Positions 31,739-42,521 of a stretch of DNA of 64,000 bases are shown piece by piece. Numbering within the stretch: position 1 is the stretch's first letter; every line of letters begins with the position of its first letter. Source of the stretch: Xanthostigma xanthostigma. Its lineage: Eukaryota > Arthropoda > Insecta > Raphidioptera > Raphidiidae. The stretch spans positions 56,505,901 through 56,569,900 of the forward strand of contig OY754465.1 of the NCBI GenBank assembly GCA_963575645.1. Direction: 5' to 3'. Both the position numbers and the translations under genes were made by a program. The notes under the pieces are model-generated. The model was not told where the DNA came from, did not search any database, and saw nothing but the letters and a program-made list of their open reading frames with translations.

Positions 31739-32430
31739 GGAGGTTGATCCGTTACAGTCCCATTCAAAAGTAAGTTGAATTCTAAATGGGAACTTTTCCA
31801 TAATAAATTTTTACAAAAGGTTATAAGTCGATGATACCAATAATATTATTGCCATGAAAGCATAAATAAATATTTTTTTTAAATATTTATTAATTATTTC
31901 TAACTTTTAAATATTTGTACAAAGTTAGGTTAAAAAAAATAAATTTATGTAAATATCTGTATTTTACATATTTTTTTACAGTAAATACTTAAAAAAAGAA
32001 ATTAGAAGTAATAAAAATTTAAATTAAATCATTAAAAAGTTGAAAATTCAGTTAAAATTGTTAAAACTGTCAAAAATAAAAGTCCATAATCGAAAAGTGC
32101 TAAGGTTTAATAATTTTTTTTATTGATTAAAAGTCTCCTAAATAAATTGGAAAAAATATTAAAATATACGTAAGACATCGATGCTTTACATAGTTAGTTT
32201 TCGGAACTGCTGACATTATTTGGTTATTTGCAAAAAATTAAAATGTACCGTTTGTATGCTAGGTTGACATATTTTCCATGGCTACATGTAAAAGTTTTTT
32301 TTAATTTTTAACTTTATAAATCTCCTAATGATTTTGGATTTTTTACAGAAAATTTTTTCATATAAATATCTATTAAAAAAAACTTTATTTCAGATTTTTT
32401 TCATTATCTTCGTAAAACGGCTCAACCTCC
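31739..32430. mobile_element. TTAA-flanked TIR element (GGAGGTTGA ends)
   Basis: Ends GGAGGTTGATCCGTT and, in complement, GGAGGTTGAGCCGTT, bounded by TTAA at 31735-31738 and 32431-32434. It shares about 60 bases (TCATTAAAAAGTTGAAAATT) with the element at 18206-18829. AT-rich interior, non-coding. Confidence 0.65.
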
Positions 32431-32434
32431 TTAA

Positions 32435-33157
32435 TAAAATGAAAAATGAGCCAGATCATTTAGTCGAGTAATAAATAACAAAAGAAGTGGTTACCCAGAG
32501 TGCTTATTTTGCTAAGCACTTTTTGTAATCACCATGGTTATCCTTAGTATAGAATAGGCCTGAATATCTACGTTTTGTTTTCTCAAAAAAGGGGAAAAAG
32601 GCGTAATTTTCGAATCGGAAAATAAACGATAATAGTTATGCATGACGTTAGAAACCTTACTTCACCATTGAATTTTGATGTTCTTCCTGACTCAAATCCT
32701 GGAGCGCTCCATGTGGTGGGGCCAGCTCTCCCCTTCATATATGCTTAGGGTTGCCATCCGTCCGGATTTCCCTGGATTTGTGCTCTTTTTAATGGCGTCC
32801 AAGTAGCGTCCGGGCGGGGTTTTGTTTCCAGTTCGGATTTTAAAATGACTAGATAAATAGTTTTGTATCAGGAGTTGATAGTAGAATTTAGTTTCTTCAA
32901 TTCGAAAAGATTTATTTTTACTTATTGGAAAAAAGAAAATAGTTTTGCTTAATTTTTTTTAAATTTTAATAAAGCTCTTTAATGTTATTACTAAATAGGA
33001 TAGAGATATAATGAAATGGAAGTTTGTAATATTTCGTAATTATATTACTTTATAGTTTTGTACCTTAGTTGCACCAAAGATTGTCAAAAATTCATCAATC
33101 TGTACCTACTACAATTTGTGATGTATAGTATAACTATACTTTAATTATAGCCTATAT
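32435..33157. other. no recognised gene
   Basis: Contains GGTTGCCATCCGTCCGGATTT (32752-32772), which resembles the ends of insect TIR elements, and GTGTCCGGGTTTTGAGC-like text resumes at 34434 on the far side of the palindrome. The large palindrome therefore probably inserted into an older element (about 32750-34510). Confidence 0.4.
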
Positions 33158-34363
33158 ATTCAAAGCAATGGCACGTCAATCCGGTGTCGGAGAGGCAACC
33201 GGATGGCGAGTGGTAATCTGGGCCTATGAGTGGTGCAGAACCCCCTGGTAGCGGCCAAAGTGACCCCAAATGGACGGGGGCGGCGATATGGGGGTGGGGA
33301 AAAATCGAAAAATGTTTGAAAAGGCAACCGGATAAAAATGCGGTTGCATTAAAGGAAATACCCTAATTATATAATAAATTTTTTTTGCCATCCGAACCAC
33401 GCGGGCCGTTTTTGCACTAGCGAATAAAAAAAAAATAAAAAAAAAACTGAAAAGGCAACCGCTTCAAAATTAGTGAGCATACTTATTGACACCACCAAAC
33501 GTTGGAAAAAAATTGCCATCCGATCCTGATGGGCAGTTTCGGAGAAACAACCCCTCAAAGTCGCCGAAAAACCGTTATTTTCGATTTTTTCAACAATAAG
33601 TAAAAAAAACACACTAAAAATTGTTCAAATCGGATGGCATTCGAAATTTATACTGTCCTAAGTACAAATAATAGTGTGAATCAATGCCATCCGATTTTGA
33701 TTAAATTTACCCCTATTTAGCCAACCCCCAAAACTCAATAACAATAAAAATAATGCCATACGCTGCATAAAATTGTTGTTTTCATGAGTTTTGGGGGTGG
33801 CTAAATAGGGGTAAATTTAATCGAAATCGGATGGCATTGATACACACTATTATTTGTACTTAGGACAGTATAAATTTCGAATGCCATCCGATTTGAACAA
33901 TTTTTAGTGTGTTTTTTTTACTTATTGTTGAAAAAATCGAAAAAAAGTGTTTTTCGGCGACTTTGAAGGGTTGTTTCTCCGAAACTGCCCATCAGGATCG
34001 GATGGCAATTTTTTTCCAACGTTTGGTGGTGTCAATAAGTATGCTCACTAATTTTGAAGCGGTTGCTTTTTCAGTTTTTTTTTAATTTTTTTTTCATTCG
34101 CTAGTGCAAAAACGGCCCGCGTGGTTCGGATGGCAAAAAAAAATTATTATATAATTAGGGTATTTCCTTCAATGCAACCGCATTTTTATCCGGTTGCCTT
34201 TTCAAACATTTTTCGATTTTGCCCCACCCCCATATCGCCGCCCCCGTCCATTTGGGGTCACTTTGGCCGCTACCAGGGGGTTCTGCACCACTCATAGGCC
34301 CAGATTACCACTCGCCATCCGGTTGCCTCTCCGACACCGGATTGACGTGCCATTGCTTTGAAT
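33158..34363. mobile_element. 1.2 kb palindromic element with repeated GCCATCCG/GCAACCG motifs
   Basis: Two arms of about 590 bases (ATTCAAAGCAATGGCACGTC and complement) meet near 33760. Each arm carries about eight motifs of the type GGATGGC or GGTTGCC in both orientations, spaced tens of bases apart. Regular motifs of this kind are known as transposase-binding sites in some DNA transposons, so this may be a non-autonomous foldback element. The 81-codon frame at 33367-33612 is incidental. Confidence 0.85.
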
Positions 34364-35394
34364 AATAGGTAATAATAAATATAACAAGGTATTATTTAAT
34401 TTCATTATTAAAATAAGTTTTTTTGGCAATTATGTCCGGGTTTTGAGCTCAAAAATCCGGGCTTTTTATCTTCTTGTCCTAGTTAATTGACTTTGCAGAT
34501 GGCACCCTATGTATGCTCATACTACTAAATACTTAAGGTTTAAAATACCGATGTACTACATTTTTCTGTGAAATAAGAGGAGATAAATGAAACAAAATGT
34601 TTTCTGTTATCAATGCCTGATTTAGAGGTCTGGAGACCTCGGGGCAACAAAGAAGTGGAGGCCCCCTGACCTGATTGGAGTGGACAAATATAGATCGATG
34701 ATTTCTCTTAATATTTAATATATGTTTGTACAAAGTATTGTAGGTAAAGGTAAAACGCGAAAAAAAAATATCAAAGGAAAAGTTGTTTACTAGTCTGAAT
34801 TTGAATTTTTTTCCGAAGTCTCTATTGTGGGGGCCCCGGGGCTGTAGCCACAGTTGCCCTCCCCTAAATCCGGCCCTGTCTGTTATAAATAATGTGCATT
34901 TTCTGAATTAAAAAGTTGACGTGAGATTTTTCATTGACCCTCTTCCCTTTAAATGAGATTTGGTAAGATTTTTCCGGACCCCATCACCCCCATTTTGAGC
35001 CTAAGTAATTAATAATAATAATCAATGTTTATTTGTTGCGCCCCCTCATTGTGTCTTGAGTATTTTATCGTGCATTATCTCAACTCAAGTCGGTTTATTC
35101 GACCAGCTGCTGTGCTATCATCATTTATGTTTAAACTGAATAAACTAAACTGTTTGCATAGCATTGTTTCGTTAATATAATGTCCGTCGAGTCGTTGCGC
35201 GTCGTATATAACAACAAGCATTCAACATATTCGTCTCATCTCGCTAATCGTCACTCAAATTATTTTATTTAAAATAAATTTTTATACAACAACGCTCTAA
35301 ACAGATTGATGAATGAACTATTTACTGACCACTCGTTCTGATTTCCTACATAATACAACAAAAATACTATCGAAATGTATAGTAATTGTTCATT
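34364..35394. other. no recognised gene
   Basis: Contains GGAGACCTCGGGGCAACAAA and, about 170 bases on, GGGGGCCCCGGGGCTGTAGC with GGCCCTG, possibly a decayed hAT-like pair of ends (about 34611-34880). The rest is AT-rich. Confidence 0.35.
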
Positions 35395-35640
35395 TTTAAC
35401 CGACTTTAACAAAAAGGAGGAGGTTCTGTGTTTGTCTGTATATTTTTTTTTTTATGTATGTTCACCGATTTCTCCGTCAATTATGGACCGATATTCAAAA
35501 ATTTTTTTTTATTCGAAAAAGTGCACCTCAGAGGTGGTCCCATCGGAACCAAGTCAGGATCTGATGGTGGAATCCGGAGAAATCGAGGGAAACTCTCAAA
35601 TTTCAAAGAAACGCATAATGTTTTTTATGTATGTTCACCG
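35395..35640 (-). mobile_element. 3' end of an RTE-type LINE (non-coding)
   Basis: In reverse, the stretch ends GAACCTCCTCCTTTTTGTTA with AAGTCGGTTAAAA, preceded by CGGTGAACATACATAAAA. This pattern is recalled as the 3' terminus of RTE-like retrotransposons in insects. No reverse-transcriptase sequence remains, and the plus-strand frames here are incidental. Confidence 0.5.
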
Positions 35641-35674
35641 ATTTTTAGTGTTAGATTAACACTAAAAAGATAAA

Positions 35675-35879
35675 AATAAAATATTTTTAACAAAATAATT
35701 GAACCGACTTCACACTAAAAAGTAAAAAATAATTGCGTATTGAAATGTTTTGGAGTCGGTGTAGTTCTCGGAATAGATTTCATTTTGGCTGACACCGACT
35801 CCAAAACATTTCAATACGCAATTATTTTTTACTTTTTAGTGTGAAGTCGGTTCAATTTTTTTGTTAAAAATATTTTATT
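35675..35879. mobile_element. palindromic element F-like, third member
   Basis: Arms of about 85 bases include ACTAAAAAGTAAAAAATAAT, the same core as in 19455-19666 and 45829-46212, but the outer part (AATTGAACCGACTTCACACT) and the centre (TTTGGAGTCGGTGTAGTTCT) differ. It seems to share only the inner arm word with the other two. Confidence 0.75.
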
Positions 35880-36250
35880 ATTTAGGTCCTGGATCTAGGA
35901 GGGGGCGGTAAACCGTAGCACCCATAATATAAGAACTATGACTCATTTGGCGTTAAAGAGCCAAAAAAATATGATACCCGCAACACACAGATTACTCTTA
36001 AACATAAAACAACCTTCTTTGAGAAATCAGTCTCTTATACTACAGGACTCAAAATGTTTCACTCCTTACCGCAGGAATTAAAATGTCTCAAAGGCAATCA
36101 GTTTAAAAATAGTTAAAAGCACATCTTGTAGAAATTGTGTCTTATAATATCTCAGATATATTTTGATTTTTCATGTACTTAATTGTTTTGACGACTGTAT
36201 CCATACTTGGCTCTACAAATAAAGAAGTATTCTATCTTATTCTATAATAT
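35880..36250 (+). mobile_element. 5'-truncated LINE
   Basis: Contains the reverse-transcriptase fragment and about 130 bases of 3' sequence ending in AATAAAGAAGTATTCTATCT and a TTCTAT-rich tail. The microsatellite-like tail is like that of the other LINE fragment, at 59340-59740. I could not identify the target duplication. Confidence 0.6.
35946..36116 (+). pseudogene. LINE reverse transcriptase C-terminal fragment
   Basis: Fifty-six codons read FGVKEPKKYDTRNTQITLKH, then YTTGLKMFHSLPQELKCLKG, before a stop. The DTRN motif, the 'aromatic ... G.K.FN.LP.ELK' signature and the following F are typical of the C-terminus of jockey/CR1-type reverse transcriptases. The next codons (KHIL) continue the match after the stop. 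The 5' part is missing. Confidence 0.7.
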
Positions 36251-36756
36251 GGTTGAAAACCACACCCAATCTGTCCTTTTTCCGATTTACTTATTCTGCT
36301 TGTTTTCTGACGGTTTCCCGTTTACGAAAAATTCCAACCATTATATACTTATTTGTCATTTTTTTAAAGTAATTTATCTTAAACGCTGGAGAGAGGGGGC
36401 GCCATTATCAAGTTTCTGCCCCGGTGCGAAAAAATCGTATATCCGGAGCTGAGATGATTTGACCTTAAACATTTCCCCAAAATCGAAAAAGGGTGCAAAT
36501 TTGAGGGAAATTTATATAAGTATATGATATACACAATCTGTCAAAATTGCACTCTCGTGCGATGACTGGAACTTGTTGAAAAACGTTAAAAAAGATTTAA
36601 AAAACTGTGTCTCATCAGTTTTTTGATTGTATCTTGTCAAAATTCAAAATTGTAACCATGAAAAAGTTCTAATTTTCGAATTAGTGGAAATTGAGTTCGT
36701 CATTTTACTGATCTATATTGGGTTATGCCTATATTGATGCCAGATCCAGTATACCA
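36251..36756. other. no recognised gene
   Basis: AT-rich sequence with no repeat that I can relate to the rest of the window. Confidence 0.35.
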
Positions 36757-37214
36757 TAGCGATGTTGAAAAAGCATCGATAGTATATATCGATGTATCGA
36801 TATTTTTAATTCAAAACATCGATATTTTTAGCCGATATACTTATTTTGATCCGATATATCGATTTATATTGATACAAAATATCCAATATAAAAATTGTAT
36901 CAAAAACGATATATTTTTTTATTTACCTGTAACTAAAGTCACTAGAATCCAAAACCGTAAAAAAATACTGGTAAAAATACCTTAATTTTTATTGAGATTT
37001 TTGTACATTAAAATAATGTACATTTTGTATAAAAATTACTATTGCAGATAATATTAAGCTAAATACACTATTATTTTAAAAAACGCAAAATTTTTTGAAA
37101 ATTTGACCGATATATCGATATTTTTTCCTCGATATATCGACGTCGATATTGATATTTTTATAAATATCGATAAATCGATATATCGATATTTTTTTTTCAC
37201 TTTCGACATGCCTA
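36757..37214. mobile_element. hAT-like MITE full of TATCGATA motifs
   Basis: A 458 bp element flanked by GTATACCA (36749-36756) and GTATACCG (37215-37222), an 8-base duplication with one mismatch. Ends TAGCGATGTTGAAAAAGC and, in complement, TAGGCATGTCGAAAGTGA. Both subterminal parts are crowded with CGATA/TATCG words, about ten at each end. Frames on both strands here are by-products of this repetition. Confidence 0.85.
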
Positions 37215-37222
37215 GTATACCG

Positions 37223-38489
37223 CTGACTAAGGTTCGTATAGATGATAGCCAAGCGACTGCGCCTGGCGACTGCGCAAAGTTGATTTTCCTTTGCACACTT
37301 CCGTTGCATCGAATTAGGTCCGTACCGCCGCATGAGCTATTTACACATCGATACAGTAAAATTAATTATATCACGTTAAAAATGTATTGGTCGATTCAAT
37401 TTGTCTGTTTGGTTTAGTGTAGAACGTTGTTAAAGAACTGAACTACATAATAGTTATATTGGCGTAACTAGTAGTCTAAGTCATTCATCGCGCTGACAGG
37501 TCATGACTTAGCCTACAAGTTGCGCCCATAATTTTATTCAACAATTGTGCGTTATTCATGTTTTAATTATAATGAGATGTTGTAAATATCTATTTATTTC
37601 TTTATAAAAAAAAACTGTCAATACTAACAGCACCAAACAGCACGATTCAATGTTTTGGTTTGAGGTTAGCCGGTTATGAATAAACTCCATGTCGAAAACA
37701 TTCGGCCTCTCAATTTTAGCGTAAATGGGTAACAACGGAGTTCGTTACGACTCAGAAAATAGTTACGTTTATTTTCATTACTCCACAATGGCCGAGCTAG
37801 TAGGAATCTTCATTGAGTTATGACAAGTAATTGTCACCAGTCGGTAAATGGCTATTTAGGGTTCGGTTTTTAGGCATGATAAAACATGAGTAACGCGCAT
37901 GAGTTGAATAAATTTAGTTACATCTTATATAAGCGGATCTTAACAAGACATAATCCATACCTATAATACACAGCATACTGTGATAAGCCCTCCGGTTGTG
38001 CGTTCTGTATTATTGTACCTACTTATCAAACGGCAATTACGTCGTTATTATTATTGATATAACAGAGATGAACTTACAAAGGTCATGAAACAATTGCACG
38101 CATTGCGTAACCGACATTGCGATGAGTGCCGGTTAGGTGAGTGCGACACTCGTGAGTGGCTATTTGATGGAGTGATGGATCATGGGAAAATATTTGAAGA
38201 AAATGTAGGTATTAGTTACGTAAGCAGAGAATATTCTCTCGCATATAATTTTCCAAAAGAAAAAAAAAATAAGTAAGGCTGCTACTAAAAAGGCTGATAG
38301 TTGATTATTTGCACCTTTACAAACAGTTTCTGAATCCACTCTAATCATATTGTCAATGTCGTCTTAGCAGTCAGTTGTGACATGGAAGCCTCCTGGCCGA
38401 CCCGTAACGTTACTCTACCATAAATTTAAATCATTTATCTCAGCTGTGAATGGTCCTCGTGTGCCGGAACTGGCTTCACTGAATTAGAA
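37223..38489. other. 1.2 kb without a recognised gene
   Basis: Unique-looking sequence of moderate AT content. The longest frame (63 codons at 38085) has no signature. Seems to be a comparatively repeat-free gap. Confidence 0.4.
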
Positions 38490-39118
38490 AAAAAATCCAG
38501 CCAATTGAGCGACGGGACCGTTCCAACTTCAAAATGTTGACATTTGATATAGTATAATAAAGAAAATAAAATTTCTGATATTGCGTGAGGTGACGCGGGT
38601 AATGGCTAGTATTCAATCTATTCGTTGCCATGGTTTTATCTACCTACATAATATGTTCCACGTGATGTAAAAATTAATCATAGAATGCTTAACTATAGTT
38701 TATTTCTGACAGATCTACAAAACAAAAAAAAATTAATTTTTTTTAAATTTTTATAATATTTCCGAAACTGTAAATTTTAGAAAAAAAACGAAAGTTTCTT
38801 GAATAAATAAATAGAATAATAAGTCGTTATGAAACGTATACCATCGTTATAGCATATAACTCTTCTTGCGTATGCGCCGATTTTCCCCAAAAACAATAGG
38901 GCTCTTCATATTTGCATACCAAACAACCTCCCAAAATTTGGTTTCAATCCGTTTGACCTGTATCGTGTTCACAGACTAACAGACGCACGGAGTTTTTCCA
39001 AAAATTATTTTTTTGGATTCGGGGGACCTTAAAACGAAAAGATATCGAAAAATTTTTGAAAAGTGATTTTTGAACTAAACTATAGTACTATTCCCCACTT
39101 GTGGGATGGAGTGGTAAA
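38490..39118 (+). mobile_element. dispersed repeat R, copy 2
   Basis: Matches 20528-21163 from CCAGCCAATTGAGCGACGGG to CCCCACTTGTGGGATGGAGT. A GTGACGCGGGTAATGGCTAG segment at 38591, absent from copy 1 except for its last few bases, resembles a Helitron 3' end. Confidence 0.65.
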
Positions 39119-40127
39119 AAAAACTAAAAAGGCTCTCGTTATAACCTTATGGAAGAAAAATTTTGCACACTTATAATAGTATAGAACTGCACAGTGTATT
39201 ATACCTAAGTACTGGGAAATTCTTTAGTAGATAGTTCAACATTTATTTTAGATCATCTACTGATATTGCGCCTGATGGTGAAGGCAAGCTTAGCCGCTAT
39301 AAAAAGCATAAATAGATATAGCTGTGTACGGATTTTTTTCTTCTTATAGTTACATAATCTCGTAGAGGCGTTTGACCATTTCCCCGGTAATTTTTAGGTC
39401 CCAAACCAAGCCCTGCACGAGTTAATCGTTTACATATAGATAAAAAACTATTTTTGAGTTTATTTAAAATCAGAATAAAGTGATTTAGAATTCACTTTGT
39501 TCAGAATGTACTGCTCTGTTATTTTAGCAAAAAAAAACATTTTTGCACACAAATCTCTCTAGCTCTGCTCAATTAATATCAAGTATTAAACGAATTATTG
39601 TACAAAGTAAGACATTTATTGATTGTGTGTCTTTGAGCACTTTATTCAATTGTTTCATTGTTTGTTTGACTTTTGGAGAATATAAATTGCACATCTACGT
39701 GTAATAATATTTTGTGCGATATTTTCCAAGATTTTCATAAATGTCTGCTTTTGTTTGCCAAACAACACTGAAGAATACTTTATCAAAACAATGCAAATTC
39801 GGCTGAGTATGCAACAATTGACAAACGCTCGAATCTCATTGGTATTCCGGTCACGCGCCGTGCGCTGATTGGCTCAAATGACACTCAAATACCAGACAAT
39901 GTTCAATATGGCGTCATCACTGTAATAATAAACAGCGTAACATCTGTATGTTAGCATTATTGGTACAATAAATATTATTCACTGTTCAACAATTGCTACG
40001 TACAGATCTATGACCAAACGACAAAATGGCTCATGTCGAATTTTCGGTAAAAAATGTAAGGTTAATTGATTATTATATTGAACCAAAAGGTTCCTTGTGT
40101 ATCAATAAAAAGCTATGTGTGCTTAAG
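39119..40127. other. 1 kb without a recognised gene
   Basis: Mostly unique AT-rich sequence. The patch 39830-39910 (CATTGGTATTCCGGTCACGC, GCGCTGATTGGCT) is GC-richer and has a CCAAT-type word in reverse, but no gene follows it. Confidence 0.4.
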
Positions 40128-40135
40128 ATCTAGAT

Positions 40136-40660
40136 CAGTGATTCCCAAAGTGGTCTATATCGACCCCCAGGGGTCGACGACAACTTGCAAGGGGTCCATG
40201 CCAGCGGGAAAAAAATTTGGGGGTCCATGAAATGAAAATGGGGGTCAACGATAGTGAATCTCCTAACAAAAAAAGAAACAAACTGGACATCGTTAACCGA
40301 AGAGATTTAAGATTAAATCTAACTAAATTGATGCCAAATGTTGAAAATTTATTATTAAAGCATCAGGTTCATCCCTCACACTAAAAGCATTTATTTTTTG
40401 CTTAGTTATTTTATGTAACAGAAAGTAAATTTTAATTTGATTCGTTTAATTTGAATCTAATTAATAAATGTATAAAACTAAACATTTCACTATCGTTATA
40501 AATTTAAATCGTTCAAACTGAGTAGCACTGTACCGGTTGTCAAAAATACATTTGAAATTAATGAATTTGCAAAAAATCAATATCAGATAAGCAGGGGGTC
40601 TACCCAAAACCGAAAAACATGGCAAGTGGTCTACGAGACAAAAAAGTTTGGGAACCTCTG
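40136..40660 (+). mobile_element. hAT element Z, copy 2, perfect 8 bp duplication
   Basis: Ends CAGTGATTCCCAAAGTGG and TTTGGGAACCTCTG. The duplication ATCTAGAT is exact at 40128-40135 and 40661-40668. It is collinear with copies 1 and 3 and provides the empty site for the LINE inside copy 3. Confidence 0.9.
40250..40384 (+). pseudogene. hAT transposase C-terminus, copy 2
   Basis: Forty-four codons end in LLLKHQVHPSH and a stop, preceded by LDIVNRRDLRLNLTKLMPNV. The frame is open in this copy but has no start and no catalytic core, so it is a relic. RRDLRL with HPSH is characteristic of ZBED/SCAND3-type hAT transposases. Confidence 0.8.
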
Positions 40661-40707
40661 ATCTAGATGATGATCGTAGTAATCGATTCAAAGTAATTTA
40701 TGTTAAG

Positions 40708-41413
40708 CTAGCGGCCTGGTCCAGCTTTGCCCGAATTTGTAGATTGCCACCGTTTTATCGTCGACTTACGTTGCAAAAAAGATCTCCACGAAAAGCGCTT
40801 TTATTTTAACGCGATAATATATATAGCCTATGTCCATCCTGAACGTCTATTCTAAATATTGGTGAATTTTTTTTTGAAATCGGATGTAGTTTCGGAGATT
40901 ACCTATACCTCCTGCATCGAAACTTACAAACTTTACCTCTTTATGTAATATATATGGTGACTGGTAATTGCTCGTATTCCTCCCGGGAGAGGAAACTGAC
41001 TAATTTGGAATTATTTAACTTCTATCACTTGGTGGTCGGAAATGCGTCATTTTCGAAAAAATCTACTTCGGTTTTCTTTTTACAAAAATCCGAATTTTGG
41101 GACTTAAAAATTAAAAAAAAGTATTCACACTTTTAGGTTTGAATTTTTCCTTGAACTGATAGCTTATTAATTGACCAACCTTCCTATAAAGCTAAAAACC
41201 ACAACATTTGCTGTTAGATTTTATGTTGTGTTAAAACTTAGGTACAATAAATAAAAATATTAAAATAAAAATTCTTCACAGAAGTGTCATTATCATAAAA
41301 AAATGACGCTTTACCGACTCTAAGTAATAGAGATTAAATCATTTCAAATTAGTCATAGTTTCTTCTCTCGAGAAGAATACGAGCAATTACCGGTCATCCT
41401 GTATATTAGTAAT
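40708..41413 (-). mobile_element. non-autonomous Helitron H2, copy 1, with a nested TIR element
   Basis: On the minus strand it ends CGCTAG with a GC-rich stretch GGGCAAAGCTGGACCAGGCC. The 5' side reads TACATAAAGAGGTAAAGTTT after the nested element is removed. It shares the CGCTTTTCGTGGAGATC and ATCCGATTTC segments with H2 copy 2 (44107-45343). No coding sequence. Confidence 0.65.
40953..41403. mobile_element. TIR element nested in Helitron H2
   Basis: Ends TATGGTGACTGGTAATTGCT and, in complement, TACAGGATGACCGGTAATTG. Both continue into TTTGGAATTATTTAA and TTTGAAATGATTTAA, giving arms of about 100 bases. TA flanks suggest mariner-type insertion. H2 sequence resumes on each side. The 60-codon frame at 40954 is incidental. 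Confidence 0.65.
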
Positions 41414-41564
41414 ATTCAAAATATCATTCGAATGCAGGTGATTCTCTCAAGTCTCGTAATCGAAAACGAGAGCTAAATTCATTCGTTATAACAGTCATAA
41501 TGCATCATACGCACATTGGACTGTATAGATAGATAGAATGAATAATTGTTTTCACCACATAAAA
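41414..41564. other. no recognised feature
   Basis: Short unique spacer between the Helitron and MITE D copy 2. Confidence 0.4.
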
Positions 41565-41720
41565 GGTTCGTTCCAAGCAGCCAACAAACGGTTCCGAAAC
41601 CGTGACCCGCATGCGCAGTAGGTAAAACGTGTTATAAAATCGCCACTAACAGCTTCGTTTTACCTAGTGCGCATGCGGCTGACAGTTCCGAAACCGTTTT
41701 CGGGCTGCTTGGAACGAACC
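41565..41720. mobile_element. hairpin MITE family D, copy 2
   Basis: A 156 bp element with perfect ends GGTTCGTTCCAAGCAGCC and complement. Inside, CGCATGCGCAGTAGGTAAAA faces its complement. The best preserved member of the family; flanks TAAAA and TAATA may be a decayed 5-base duplication. Confidence 0.85.
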
Positions 41721-42250
41721 TAATATAGTACCTAACCATTCGAAATATTAATGCATTGCACAGTATATCGAATACGATTATTTACGTCGTTTATCTGCGT
41801 CTCTACTATGAGGCACTGTATGTACGTGACTCTTTCATGACTGCAGATAATCGAATTCGAGATCAAATTCATTCGAAGGTTGAAACAGTCATTCATTTAC
41901 ACTTCGCATTGAGAAGAAATCATTTCGAACTAATTATTGTACTATCAAAATCATTCGAGTAGCAACCTTTCGATTATTATAAAATCAACGATTATTTCCA
42001 ACCTTAACCGAAAGCTCAACACGAGCGATTTTGTCCCGTGGACATAATTTTTTAAGTGGGACATGTAAGCACTTAAGTTTATATAGACTGTTTGCTTTTT
42101 CCCAGTTTGCGATTCTTAGAAAATTACTGTTTAATGTCATTGTTTACATCATTGCGCTTTGCCAAAATTGCTCAATTCCGCTTTCAAGTAAAATCAATTT
42201 AAAACAAGCACGAACAATTTTTATGAACGGTAGCCATGTCGAATAACAAT
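41721..42250. other. no recognised gene
   Basis: Unique AT-rich sequence. Frames of 68-71 codons have no recognisable features. Confidence 0.4.
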
Positions 42251-42262
42251 AAATCTGAAATG

Positions 42263-42488
42263 AATTTAGAGTTGTACTTATAGAAATTTGGAAGCATGTT
42301 AATTGTAAAAGGTAAACTTTTAAATTTAAAGAAAATCCATTCCAAAGTTGTAAAAATTTTTATTATCATTGTGTGAGAAATAATTTTATCTGATGATGAC
42401 TTAGGTCGAAAGCGCTTATAATACAATAAAAATTTTTACAATTTTGGAATGGTTTTTCTTTAAATTTAAAAGTTTACCTTTTACAATT
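42263..42488. mobile_element. 226 bp insertion with inverted arms and hammerhead-like core (Penelope-like)
   Basis: It is bounded by an exact 12-base direct repeat AAATCTGAAATG (42251-42262 and 42489-42500), as expected for a retrotransposed insert. Within it, arms of about 65 bases (TTGTAAAAGGTAAACTTTTA and complement) enclose CTGATGATGACTTAGGTCGAAA. CUGAUGA, a short stem and GAAA is the core order of a hammerhead ribozyme, a motif reported from Penelope-like retroelements. Stem II is imperfect and stems I and III were not established. Confidence 0.55.
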
Positions 42489-42521
42489 AAATCTGAAATG
42501 TTTGATGATGAAAAATACAGA

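Noticed and set aside
37103-37417. 104-codon plus-strand frame over the CGATA-rich element
   Set aside because: Begins in the simple repeat and leaves the element at 37214 with no change of frame quality; incidental.
40950-41136. Short frame within the TIR element in Helitron H2
   Set aside because: Non-coding arm sequence; no transposase motif.
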